A DNA stretch of 64,000 nt, taken from contig OY969891.1 of NCBI GenBank assembly GCA_963704355.1, positions 3,782,001 through 3,846,000 on the forward strand. The letters are read 5' to 3'. The translations under genes and the position numbers were made by a program. How positions within the stretch are numbered: position 1 is the stretch's first letter; each line of letters begins with the position of its first letter. Under the pieces are notes generated by a model. It was not told the DNA's origin and searched no databases. It worked only from the letters and a program-made list of their open reading frames with translations. Positions 8,861 to 18,000 of the stretch are shown in pieces. The stretch comes from Bog-473 sp963704355 (GTDB lineage Bacteria; Actinomycetota; Acidimicrobiia; Acidimicrobiales; RAAP-2).

Positions 8861-9754
8861 ATGTCCGGGCCCGTGCTCGCCGCCGACCTCGGCGGGACCC
8901 AGATGCGAGTGGCCTTGGTGGACGCACAGGGCAATCTGCTGGTGCGCCAATCGGCCGCCACTCCCGCGCAAGGCGACGTGCCCGCGGCGCTGATCGACCT
9001 CATCTCCACCGCCGCGCGTGACCGCACCTTCGGCGACGTTTCGTACGCGATCGTCGGGTTGCCGGGCGCGGTCGACTACGAGGCCGGACACCTGTTGTGG
9101 GCACCGAACTTGCCGGACCAGTGGCCGAAGCGGCTCTCGCGCGACGAGCTGGAATCCGATCTCGCCTTACGCACCTACGTGGCCAACGACGCCGACCTGG
9201 CTGCCGTGGGAGAGGCACGATACGGGGCGGGTGCCGGAAGTCACGACGTCGCCTATCTGACGATCTCGACGGGCATCGGCGCCGGCATCGTCCACTCCGG
9301 CCGGCTTGTTCGTGGGATCCGTTCGCTGGCCGAGATAGGGCACACGGTCATCGACTGGCGCGCCTGGCTCGACGGCCGGCCGAGCACCCTCGAGGAGCTG
9401 GCGTCGGGCACTGGGATCTCTCGCCTCGGTCGTGAAGCGGGCCTCGGCGACGTCAGCGCCCGCGACGTGTTGGCCGCAGCGCGCGACGGCAACCCGACCG
9501 CGGTGGCCATCCGGGACGAGGCCATTGCCGCCTGTGCCGTCGGCGTGGCGAACCTGGTGATGGCCTTCTACCCGACCACGATCGTGGTGGGAGGGGGCAT
9601 GGGTCTCCGCGAAGAATTCTTCGAGCCCCTGCGGGAACTCGTTCTCGGCCGTCATGAGTACCCGAGCAAGCCGGTGATCGTGCGGGCCGCGCTCGGTGAC
9701 GATGCCGCGCTCGTCGGGGCCGCCGGCTGGGTCGAGGCCACCTCATCGATCTGA
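8861..9754 (+). CDS. ROK-family sugar kinase (glucokinase-like)
   Basis: The 297-residue protein belongs to the ROK family, which phosphorylates glucose or related sugars with ATP or polyphosphate, or acts as a repressor; no helix-turn-helix is present here. AADLGGTQMRVALVD (6-20) is the N-terminal phosphate loop, VANDADLAAVGEARYG supplies the catalytic Asp of the N-D-A motif, STGIGAGIV is the second phosphate loop, and IVVGGGMG the adenosine-binding strand. The zinc-binding Cys cluster that normally follows GH is missing: the segment reads GHTVIDWRAWLDGRPSTLEE with no cysteine. The start is the ATG at 8861, 10 bases after AAGGA. It precedes the sugar ABC importer by 174 bases, which suggests it phosphorylates the imported sugar. 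Confidence 0.88.
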   Translation: MSGPVLAADLGGTQMRVALVDAQGNLLVRQSAATPAQGDVPAALIDLISTAARDRTFGDVSYAIVGLPGAVDYEAGHLLWAPNLPDQWPKRLSRDELESDLALRTYVANDADLAAVGEARYGAGAGSHDVAYLTISTGIGAGIVHSGRLVRGIRSLAEIGHTVIDWRAWLDGRPSTLEELASGTGISRLGREAGLGDVSARDVLAAARDGNPTAVAIRDEAIAACAVGVANLVMAFYPTTIVVGGGMGLREEFFEPLRELVLGRHEYPSKPVIVRAALGDDAALVGAAGWVEATSSI

Positions 9755-9837
9755 CAGGGTTCGCCGTGTCACTCAGCCGCCCCTTCTCACAGGACCGTCC
9801 CAGCAACGCAGCCTTTCTCTCGGTATGGTGTCTCGAA

Positions 9838-9928
9838 GTTGCAACAAAACCGCAATAGAACTTCACCAATGCGGGTAGAACCCACAGGGGGCCGCTTGAC
9901 CGAGCGGGCCGGACCTTAAGGAGACAAC
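9838..9928 (+). promoter_or_regulatory. Leader of the sugar ABC operon with a GTTGCAAC dyad
   Basis: The stretch before the binding-protein gene is AT-richer than its surroundings and holds a perfect 8-base palindrome, GTTGCAAC, at 9838-9845, a core often seen in LacI-family operators. A TATGGT hexamer at 9823-9828 could be a -10 element. AAGGAGA at 9918-9924 is a good ribosome site 4 bases before the GTG. Operator function is inference; no LacI-type gene is in the window. Confidence 0.35.
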
Positions 9929-11128
9929 GTGCGTTTCAGCGGCAGAGCAGGATTGCTCGGGGGGCTGTCCCTCGCATTGTCGGCGACGTTGGTCGGCGCA
10001 GTGGGCGGAGGGGCGTCGGCCTCGCTCCGCACCAGTGGGCCGTCCAACATCTCGACCAGTTCCTTCACGAACACCTTCTCGGAGATGACGAAGTTCAAAT
10101 CGCTGGCTGCGGCCGGCCACGGCAAGGTGGCGGCGATCTTGCCTGACACGGTCAGCTCGACCCGGTACGTCGAGTTCGACCAGCCCGACATCACGAAGGC
10201 GCTCCAAAAGGCGGGGCTGAGTTCGTCCCAGTACGTGGTGCAGAACGCCCTCGGCAGCGACGCCACCCAGCTGACGGATGCGCAGACCGACATCTCCAAC
10301 GGGGCGACGGTCCTCTTGGTCGACCCGCTCGACTCGGGCGTAGGTGCACAGATCGAGAGCTACGCCAAGACGCGAGGAGTCAAGGTCATCGACTACGACC
10401 GGCTGACCCTCGGCGGGAGCCGGGCCTACTACGTCAGCTTCAACAACGTGAAGGTCGGACAGGTCATGGGGCAGGGCCTGGTCAGCTGCGTGTCCGCCTG
10501 GCACATCTCCAAGCCGCAGGTCGTCGTGATGCACGGAGCCGTGACGGACAACAACGCCACGCTGTTCGCCCAGGGCTACGACGGCGTCATCAACCCGTAC
10601 TTCAGCGACGGCAAGTGGAAGGTCGTGGCCCACACGGCGGGGACCTGGGACCCCCCGACGGCCGAGACTGAATTCCAGGCCGTCTTCACCTCGCATCCCA
10701 ACGTGAACTCGGCGCTGATCCCCAATGACGAAACCGGGGCTCCGATCATCACGTACCTGCAGTCACTCCACATCAAGCCGAAGACCTTCCCGACGACGGG
10801 ACAGGATGCAACGCTCACCGGACTTCAGAACGTGCTGTCCGGCTACCAGTGCGGAACGGTCTACAAGCCCATCTACTTGGAGGCACAGGCGGCGGTGGCG
10901 CTCGCCCTGTACCTGCGGGCCGGCGCAAAGCCGCCTTCGTCGTTGGTGAACGGGAAGACCCAGGACACCACGGCGAACGTGAGCGTACCCTCGGTTCTGG
11001 AGACGCCCGAATGGGTCACCACGAAGAACATGAACAGCACCATCATCAAGGACAACTTCGTTCCGGCCTCCCAGCTCTGCACCGGGCAGTACAAGGCCGA
11101 CTGCACCGCGGCGGGTATCACGCCCTAG
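9929..11128 (+). CDS. Sugar ABC transporter substrate-binding protein
   Basis: This exported 399-residue protein captures the sugar for the ABC importer encoded just downstream. Residues 1-32 form a signal peptide (Arg-rich start, hydrophobic core LLGGLSLALSATLVGAVGG). There is no lipobox Cys at the cleavage site, so a non-lipoprotein form is likely unless anchored otherwise. The remainder looks like a two-lobed type-1 periplasmic-binding fold of the ribose/xylose group: ATVLLVDPLDSG, VKVIDYDRLTLGG, NVNSALIPNDETG and FPTTGQDATLTGLQNVLSG, the last strongly reminiscent of xylose-binding XylF. The GTG start follows AAGGAGA. A hairpin at 11189-11218 separates it from the ATPase, which would favour higher expression of the binding protein. 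Confidence 0.9.
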   Translation: MRFSGRAGLLGGLSLALSATLVGAVGGGASASLRTSGPSNISTSSFTNTFSEMTKFKSLAAAGHGKVAAILPDTVSSTRYVEFDQPDITKALQKAGLSSSQYVVQNALGSDATQLTDAQTDISNGATVLLVDPLDSGVGAQIESYAKTRGVKVIDYDRLTLGGSRAYYVSFNNVKVGQVMGQGLVSCVSAWHISKPQVVVMHGAVTDNNATLFAQGYDGVINPYFSDGKWKVVAHTAGTWDPPTAETEFQAVFTSHPNVNSALIPNDETGAPIITYLQSLHIKPKTFPTTGQDATLTGLQNVLSGYQCGTVYKPIYLEAQAAVALALYLRAGAKPPSSLVNGKTQDTTANVSVPSVLETPEWVTTKNMNSTIIKDNFVPASQLCTGQYKADCTAAGITP

Positions 11129-11188
11129 CGGTCGTGAGCACGACAGTGCCCCCTGGGTATTGTCGGCGGTGACAACGATCTCAGGACG

Positions 11189-11218
11189 ACCTCCCGTTCC
11201 GGCAACGGGACGGGAGGT
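11189..11218 (+). terminator. Hairpin between binding-protein and ATPase genes
   Basis: ACCTCCCGTTCC and GGGACGGGAGGT pair into a 12-base-pair stem with one G-U pair, closing a 6-base loop (GGCAAC). No T run follows. It probably stops part of the transcription from the binding-protein gene or protects its mRNA end. Confidence 0.6.
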
Positions 11219-11272
11219 GGTTCGCTGGGGTCAGAGCTGGTTCCGGGCCACGACGGTGACGGGGGTACCAAC

Positions 11273-12043
11273 ATGACCGAGGGTGCGCCGCTGCTGGAAC
11301 TGCGGGGCGTGAGCAAGGCGTTCGGTGCCGTCCAGGCCCTGAAAGACGTGAACCTGTCGCTGCCGCCCAGCAAGGTGACGGCGCTGGTCGGTGACAACGG
11401 CGCCGGCAAATCCGTCACGATCAAGACGATCTCGGGGCTGTGGGAACCCGCGGGAGGAGAGATCCTGTGGGAGGGAGTCCCGCAGCACATCCGCTCCCCG
11501 AACGACGCCGAAGCCCTCGGGATCACGACGATCTATCAGGACCTCGCTCTGTGCGACAACCTCGACATCGTGCAGAACATGTTCCTCGGGCACGAGAAGC
11601 TGCGGTTCAGGCTCTTGGACGAGTCGGCGATGGAGAAGGTGGCACGCCAGACGCTCGCCGATCTCCATGTCACCACGGTTCGCTCCATCCGACAGCCCGT
11701 CGCTTCGTTGTCCGGTGGGCAGCGCCAGTCGGTCGCCGTCGCCAAGGCCGTCCTCTCCGCAGCCAAGCTCGTCATCATGGACGAGCCCACCGCTGCCCTC
11801 GGCGTCGCACAGACCAAGCAGGTGCTCGATCTGATCAAGCGCCTGTCGGATCAGGGCACGGCCGTCATGGTCGTCTCGCACAACCTCATCGACGTCTTTG
11901 CCGTGGCCGACTACATCACCATCCTGTATCTCGGTCAGTCGGTGGCCGCGGGGCCCACCAGCGACTTCGACCCGCAAGTCGTCGTCGACTACATGACGAC
12001 CGGCCAGTCCACGCGGTCCGCAAAGGCGGTGCTGGAGGGATGA
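11273..12043 (+). CDS. Sugar ABC transporter ATP-binding protein
   Basis: This 256-residue cytoplasmic ATPase powers the importer. Walker A is GDNGAGKSV (Val in place of the usual Thr), the Q-loop is near IYQDLALCDN, the signature is LSGGQRQSVAVAKAV, Walker B is LVIMDEPTAAL, and the switch His is in VVSHNL. It holds one nucleotide-binding domain, not the two fused domains of E. coli XylG or RbsA, and so must act as a dimer. Its stop overlaps the permease start (ATGA at 12040-12043), indicating translational coupling. Confidence 0.92.
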   Translation: MTEGAPLLELRGVSKAFGAVQALKDVNLSLPPSKVTALVGDNGAGKSVTIKTISGLWEPAGGEILWEGVPQHIRSPNDAEALGITTIYQDLALCDNLDIVQNMFLGHEKLRFRLLDESAMEKVARQTLADLHVTTVRSIRQPVASLSGGQRQSVAVAKAVLSAAKLVIMDEPTAALGVAQTKQVLDLIKRLSDQGTAVMVVSHNLIDVFAVADYITILYLGQSVAAGPTSDFDPQVVVDYMTTGQSTRSAKAVLEG

Positions 12044-13416
12044 CCGACACCAAGGACGAACCCACCGAGGACGAGCGTCCCAAGGACGAACCCGTGGCGA
12101 GCACGGCGGTCGCGACCGGAGAGAGCCCCCCCGACGGGCACCCGCCCGACGTCGCATTGAACGCCGAAGCGCTGACCGTCCTGGCGCCGGACGTTCTGGC
12201 CGACTCCCTGGGCGAATACTTTCGCGCGTGGGGGAGGCGCATCCGAAGCGGCGAGAGCGGTGCGCTCCCCATTATCACCGGGTTGATCGTCATCTGCATC
12301 TTCTTCGAAGTGCAGTCGAGCGCCTTCCTGACGGCCACCAACATCGTCAACCTGTTCGTGCAGGCCACCTTCATCATCCTGCTCGGGATGGCGGAGCTCT
12401 ACGCGCTCATTTTGAGCGAGATCGACCTTTCGGTGGGCTTCGTCGGCGCCGTGGGCGCCGCCATTGCCATGGCGTTGATCGGGTCGCCACAGAACTGGCC
12501 GTGGTGGGCCGGAGTCATCGTCGGGTTGCTGGCTTGCCTCGTCATCGGCGCCTTCCAGGGCACCATCATCACCCGCCTGAAGATCCCGTCTTTCGTGGTG
12601 ACACTGGCGGGACTGCTGGGCTTTGAGGGCGTGCTCATCTACGTCTTCGACGTCGACAAGGGGGCGGTCGGCGGCGTCATCTCGATCTCGAATTACGTCA
12701 TCGACGACCTGGTCAGCGGCAACATGACTCCCGTCGCAGGCTGGATTTCGCTGATCGTGGTGATCGGTGTCTATGCCTTGACGGCGGTCCTCCGCACGTC
12801 GAGGCGTCGCGCCCAGGGTCTGAGCGCTCCGCCATTGAGCGTGACGTTGCTCACCGTCGGTGCCGTTGCGGTGGCGGGGGTCGTCCTGGTGTGGGTCTGC
12901 AACCTGAACCGCGGTGTGGTCACTCCCGTGGAAGGAGTGCCGTGGGTGATCCCGTTCGTCCTCGTGATCCTGCTCGCCCAGTCGTTCATGTTGGATCGCA
13001 CCCGCCTCGGTCGCTACATGTACGCCATCGGCGCAAGCCCGGAGGCCGCTCGGCGCGCCGGGATCAAGGTCGCGTGGGTCCGCACGGTGGCGTTCGCACT
13101 CTGCAGTTTCGTGGCCGGGCTGGCCGCCATCGTCTACGCGTCCCGCCTCGGATCGATCTCGGTCGGCTTCGACGGTGGCACCTACGTGCTCTATGCCGTG
13201 GCCGCCGCCGTCATCGGGGGCGCCAGTTTGTTCGGTGGCTATGGCAAGGCGGTCCACCCTCTCTTGGGCGGCCTCGTCATCGCGACGCTGACGAACGGTC
13301 TGGCCCTGCTCAACATCAGCACGGCGGGGACCGACATCGCGACGGCTGCTGTGCTCCTGGTCGCCGTGGCCGTCGACTCGACATTGCGCCGGCGCGGTCG
13401 TTCCGGGTCGCTCTGA
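12040..13416 (+). CDS. Sugar ABC transporter permease
   Basis: This 458-residue membrane protein forms the sugar channel of the importer. Residues 1-75 are an acidic, Pro-rich cytoplasmic extension (TDTKDEPTEDERPKDEP), unusual for the family. From about 80 there are around ten hydrophobic segments. LILSEIDLSVGFVGAVG is the conserved motif of RbsC/XylH permeases, and GASPEAARRAGIKV with VIGGASLFGGYG forms the ATPase-contact region and conserved C-terminal half. The start is the ATG in the 4-base overlap with the ATPase gene. Together with the ATPase and the XylF-like protein it completes the transporter. Confidence 0.92.
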   Translation: MTDTKDEPTEDERPKDEPVASTAVATGESPPDGHPPDVALNAEALTVLAPDVLADSLGEYFRAWGRRIRSGESGALPIITGLIVICIFFEVQSSAFLTATNIVNLFVQATFIILLGMAELYALILSEIDLSVGFVGAVGAAIAMALIGSPQNWPWWAGVIVGLLACLVIGAFQGTIITRLKIPSFVVTLAGLLGFEGVLIYVFDVDKGAVGGVISISNYVIDDLVSGNMTPVAGWISLIVVIGVYALTAVLRTSRRRAQGLSAPPLSVTLLTVGAVAVAGVVLVWVCNLNRGVVTPVEGVPWVIPFVLVILLAQSFMLDRTRLGRYMYAIGASPEAARRAGIKVAWVRTVAFALCSFVAGLAAIVYASRLGSISVGFDGGTYVLYAVAAAVIGGASLFGGYGKAVHPLLGGLVIATLTNGLALLNISTAGTDIATAAVLLVAVAVDSTLRRRGRSGSL

Positions 13417-13429
13417 CCGGCCGACCCTC

Positions 13430-15058
13430 GTGGCGGCTGCAGCGAGTGCCCGTTGGCGGGCGTGCATGGTCCTGCGCTTGGCCGCGGCCGCGGCCGCGAT
13501 CGTGGGCGCGTGCGCTGGGGCGCCGCGGCCGGCGGGAGCGGTCACGTCGACGACTGCCCCAGCGGGCGCAACGAGCTCGAACGCGAATTGGACCGTGTAC
13601 CACGGCGACGTCCTGGGAGACGGTGTGGCCGGCTCGGTGGCGTCCGTCGAGTTGTCATCGCCGGCGTGGACGTCTCCGGTCCTCGACGGTCAGCTCTACG
13701 GGGAACCGCTTAGTTCGGGAGGCCGGATCTTCGTCGCCACCGAGAACGACACGGTCTACGCGCTCTCCGACGCCAGCGGCGCTGTGCAGTGGTCGACGCA
13801 CCTCGGCGAGCCGGTGCCCGCAGGGTCGCTGCCCTGCGGCGACATCTCCCCCACCGTCGGTATCACCGGCACCCCGGTCATCGACCCGGCGCGTTCGGAG
13901 ATCTTCGTCGTCGCCGACGAGCTGGTCGGGGGAACCCCGGCCCACGAGCTGATCGGCCTCGACACGAATACCGGGCATATCGAACTCTCCCAAGGCGTCG
14001 ACCCGGCGGGCTCGAAGGCGTCCGCCTTGCTGCAGCGCACGGGGCTCACGCTCGACGGCGGTCGCGTCGTGTTCGGCTTCGGCGGCAATTTCGGCGACTG
14101 CTCGTCGTACCACGGCTGGGTCGTCTCGGTACCGGAGACCGGCGGCGCAGCCGACGAGTTCGCGGTGGACGGGGGGACCGGCGAGAGCCAGGGGGCGATC
14201 TGGATGGGTGGAGCCGCCCCCGTCGTGGACGAGGCCGGCGACGTCTGGGTCGAGGCCGGCAACGGATCGGTGTACTCGTCCGCCCACGCCTACGACGACA
14301 GCGACTCGGTGCTCGAGCTGTCGCCCTCGCTCTCCCTCCTCCATTTCTTTGCGCCGTCGTCGTGGCCAACGAACAACGCGCACGATCTCGATCTCTCGAC
14401 CGCTCCCGCCCTCCTGGCCGACGGGCAGGTAGTGGCAGCCGGGAAGACGCGGAGCGCCTACTTGTTGGACGAATCCGACCTGGGCGGTATCGGGGGCCAA
14501 CAAGCCGTGCTCCCCGCTGCCTGCAGCCAGGACATCGACGGTGGAGTGGCCATTGAGGGCACGACCGTGTTCCTCCCCTGCGTGAGTGGGCCAGTGGCCG
14601 TGCAGGCCACGGCCTCTCCCGCCCGATTGCGGCCGCTGTGGCAGGCGTCCTCCGGCGGGGGTCCGCCGATCGTCGCCGCGGGGATGGTGTGGACGATCGG
14701 ACAGGACGGGACCCTCTACGGGCTCAACCCAACCACCGGCGCCGTGGAACAGCACCGGAGCGTTGGCGTTATGGCGAACCATTTCCCGACCCCCTCGGTG
14801 GGTGGCGGGCTCTTCCTCGTGCCGACGGCGAACCGCGTCGTCGCGTTCACGACGACGTCGTCTCAGTCAGCAGCCGGAACGACGACCACCACGACGGCGC
14901 CCACGCCCACGACGCGGACGACCACCCCCCCACCCGCGCCCTCGAACGGCTTCCCCGCCTGGACCATCGTTGTAATTGTGCTCGGTGTGCTCGCCGCCGT
15001 CGGGAGCGGTGGCTGGTGGCTGTTGCGTCGCCGGAAGCTCCGTCCTCCTAACCGGTGA
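13430..15058 (+). CDS. Secreted PQQ-like beta-propeller protein with C-terminal membrane anchor
   Basis: This is a 542-residue extracytoplasmic protein. The N-terminal 38 residues contain a signal peptide (MVLRLAAAAAAIVGACAGA from an alternative ATG at 13466). The body (about 55-480) is a propeller of PQQ/YncE-like blades; examples are YALSDASGAVQWS, LIGLDTNTGHIELS and LYGLNPTTGAVEQH, each a variable-G-W-pattern strand. A Thr/Pro linker (TTTTTAPTPTTRTTTPPP) leads to a single transmembrane helix (WTIVVIVLGVLAAVGSGGWW) and a basic tail LLRRRKLR, so the propeller is displayed outside. Three downstream bases overlap are not coding for a sorting signal. Its last 11 bases overlap the convergent Ig-repeat gene. 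No dehydrogenase-specific PQQ ligands were identified, so a structural or sensing role is as likely as an enzyme. Confidence 0.82.
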   Translation: MAAAASARWRACMVLRLAAAAAAIVGACAGAPRPAGAVTSTTAPAGATSSNANWTVYHGDVLGDGVAGSVASVELSSPAWTSPVLDGQLYGEPLSSGGRIFVATENDTVYALSDASGAVQWSTHLGEPVPAGSLPCGDISPTVGITGTPVIDPARSEIFVVADELVGGTPAHELIGLDTNTGHIELSQGVDPAGSKASALLQRTGLTLDGGRVVFGFGGNFGDCSSYHGWVVSVPETGGAADEFAVDGGTGESQGAIWMGGAAPVVDEAGDVWVEAGNGSVYSSAHAYDDSDSVLELSPSLSLLHFFAPSSWPTNNAHDLDLSTAPALLADGQVVAAGKTRSAYLLDESDLGGIGGQQAVLPAACSQDIDGGVAIEGTTVFLPCVSGPVAVQATASPARLRPLWQASSGGGPPIVAAGMVWTIGQDGTLYGLNPTTGAVEQHRSVGVMANHFPTPSVGGGLFLVPTANRVVAFTTTSSQSAAGTTTTTTAPTPTTRTTTPPPAPSNGFPAWTIVVIVLGVLAAVGSGGWWLLRRRKLRPPNR

Positions 15059-18000
15059 GCGTCTTCGAAGCCGAGGTCGCCAGGAAGTTCCCGTCGCCGC
15101 TGTAGTTGACGGTCACTGTCGACGGGAACGAGGCGTTCGGCACCTTGGCCAGGTGGCACGCCACCGAGTCCGAATCGGTGAGCGTCATGGTGTTCCCGCC
15201 CGTGCACTCGACCGTCTGGCCGCCGGCCGTAGTTGGGACGAACGTGACCGTGCCCGTCGGGTGCAGACCGAGCGGGGCGGAGACCCCGGCCACGTGGGCC
15301 GTGACCGAACCCGACGTCTCGGTGCCTGCATGCAACACGAGATCAGAGAGGCTGAGCTTCGAACCGAGCCTGGACACCGTTTCACTGAGGGAGCCCGCTC
15401 CGGAGTTGAAGTCCGAGTCCCCCGAGTAAGTTGCCTTCGCCGTGTACGGCCCATTGGCCGCCACGAGCTTCCCGTTGGGCACGTTGCAGATTGTCGTCGA
15501 TCGGCTCGGGTTACACGTGATGGTCGTGCCGCCGTCGTTCGTCACCCTCCATGTGAACGTACCCGTCGGCGTGCCGGACCCGGGTGCGGCGGCCGTCGCA
15601 ACTGTGGAGAAGGTCACCGTCTTCTCGTTGGCGACGGGGTTCACCGACGAGTTGACCGTCACGTGCACGTCGGCCTTGTCGACTGCCTGGTTGAGCGTCA
15701 CGGCACTGGAGCCAGTGAAGGACGCGGACCCCGAGTAGGTTGCCGCCACGTAGATCACCGAGTCGGCGGGCGTCAAGCCCGAGACGGTGCAGGTCGCCGT
15801 CCCGTTGGAGAGGGTCACGCCGTCACCACCCTGACAGGTGATCGACGACCGGGAGAACCCGAACTCGACCGTTCCGGTTGGGACGCCGCCCGCCGGGGCC
15901 TTGGCCATCACCGTCGCAGTGAAGGTAACGGGCTGGCCCGTGACGGACGGGTTCGACGACGAGACGACGGCGGTGACGCTGGTCCCACGCCCGATCGTCA
16001 CCTGGCCCGAGCCCGACGATCCGCTGAAATTCGTGTCGCCCCCGTAGCTCGCCGTGATGGTGTCCGTGATGGGGCGCGGGTAGGAGGTGGTGCAGCTGGC
16101 CGTGTTGGGATTGCCTTGGCCGAGGGTGGCGGTGCAGAGCGTCCCGCCGGAGTCGGAGAAGGTAACCGTGCCTGTCGGCGAGCCGGCGCCCGGCGCCTGC
16201 ACAGCCACTGCGGCGGAAAGGGTCACCGTCTGGCCGACCAGCGGGTTCGACGGCGTCACCGAGACGGTCGTCGCGGTGACGGCCTGCCCGACGGTGAGGG
16301 GCGTCGACCCACTGGAGCTCGACGTGTTCTCGTCGCCGCCGTAGTTGGCCGTGACGTCGCCCGCGGTGGCTCCTGAGAAGGTCCTCGTGCACGTGGCGAC
16401 GTCGGGGTTCTCGCCGTTGAGCTTGCCGCTGCATGATGCTCCGTCCCCAGAGAAGGTGACGGTTCCCGTCGGCGTCCCGGCGCCGGGCGCAGACACCGCG
16501 ACGGTCGCCGAGAGGGTGACGCTCTGCCCGACGACCGGGCTCGACGGCGCGGCCGTCACGCTCGTCGTGGTGGTGTCCTCGCCGACAGTGACCGACACCG
16601 TGTCACTCGAGCCCAGGTCGTCGGTGTCGCCGCTGTACGTGGCAGTGACCTGGTCCGAGGTCACGGCGCCGTAGGTCTCCGGGCATGTCGCCGTGTCGGG
16701 GCTGCCGGCATTCAGCGCCACGCCGGTACACAGCGGCCCGCTGCCGTCGGAAAAGTCGACGGTGCCGGTCGGAGTCCCTGCGCCCGGGGCCGACACGGCG
16801 ACCGTGGCTGTGTACGTGACCGGCTCGCCGACCACGGGGGAGTTCGGGTTGGTCGTGAGCGTCGTCGTGGTGTCGTCCTGGCCGATCGTCACGGAGGTCG
16901 TGGCATTCGATCCGGCATCGTCGGCGTCGCCGCTGTAGGTGGCGGTGATGTCGTCCATCGGCGTCGGGCCCGTGTAGGTATAGGTGCAGGTAGCCGTAGC
17001 CGGGCTCGATCCCGACAGGGTGCCCGCGCACAGAGTGCCGCTGCCGTCGGTGAAAGTAACCGTCCCGGAGGGCGTGCCCACGCCGGGCGACGACACGGAA
17101 ACGTCGGTGCTCAGCGTGATGGCCTGCCCCACGACCCCGACGTCAGGCACGGCGGTGGCGGTGGTGGTCGTGGCGTCCGGGGAGATCGTCACCGAGGACG
17201 ATGAGCTCGAAGAGCCCAGGTAGTTGCCGTCGCCCGCGTAGGCAGCGGTGATGTCGTCCGTCCCGGGGGATGCGTAGGCGACCGTGCAGGTCGCGTTGAA
17301 CGGGGAGCTCGAGCTCAGCGGCGCGTCGGAGCAGAGCGGGCCGGCGTCCCCGGTGAAGGCCACCGTGCCTGTCGGCGTCCCGGCACCCGGCGAGGTCACC
17401 GCCACCGTGGCCGTGTAGGTCACCGGCTGTCCCACCACGGGCGTGGAGGTACTGGTTGCAAGCGACGTCGACGTGGACGCCTCCCCGACGGTGACCGAGC
17501 CACTGGCGCTCGATGATGCGTAGTCGCCGTCCCCCTGGTATGTCGCGGTGATGTCGTCGGTGGTCGGCCCGCCGTAGGTGGTGGAACAGGAGGCGACGTC
17601 GGGAGTGCCCGCATTCAGCGTGCCCGTGCAGAGCGCACCAGCACCATCGGTGAACGCGACCTTGCCGCCGGGCGTGCCCGTACTGGGTGCGTTGGCCGCC
17701 ACAGTCGCGCTGAGGGTGACCTGCTGTCCGGTCACGGGGCTCGAGGGGAAGATGGAGAAGGAGGTTGTCGTGGGGGCGACGTTCACGACCTCGTTCAGGC
17801 TGGCCGAGGTCGACGTGGCGTCGTTGGTGTCGCCGCCGTACGACGCCGTCACGGCGTCGCCGGATTGAGGGGTCGTGTACGTGTAAGTGCAGCTGGCAGT
17901 GTCCGGGCTCGCTCCCGAGAACGTGCCCGTGCACAGGGTGCCCCCGCTGTCCGCGAAGCTCACCGAGCCCGATGGTGTGCCGTTCCCGGGTGAGGTGACG

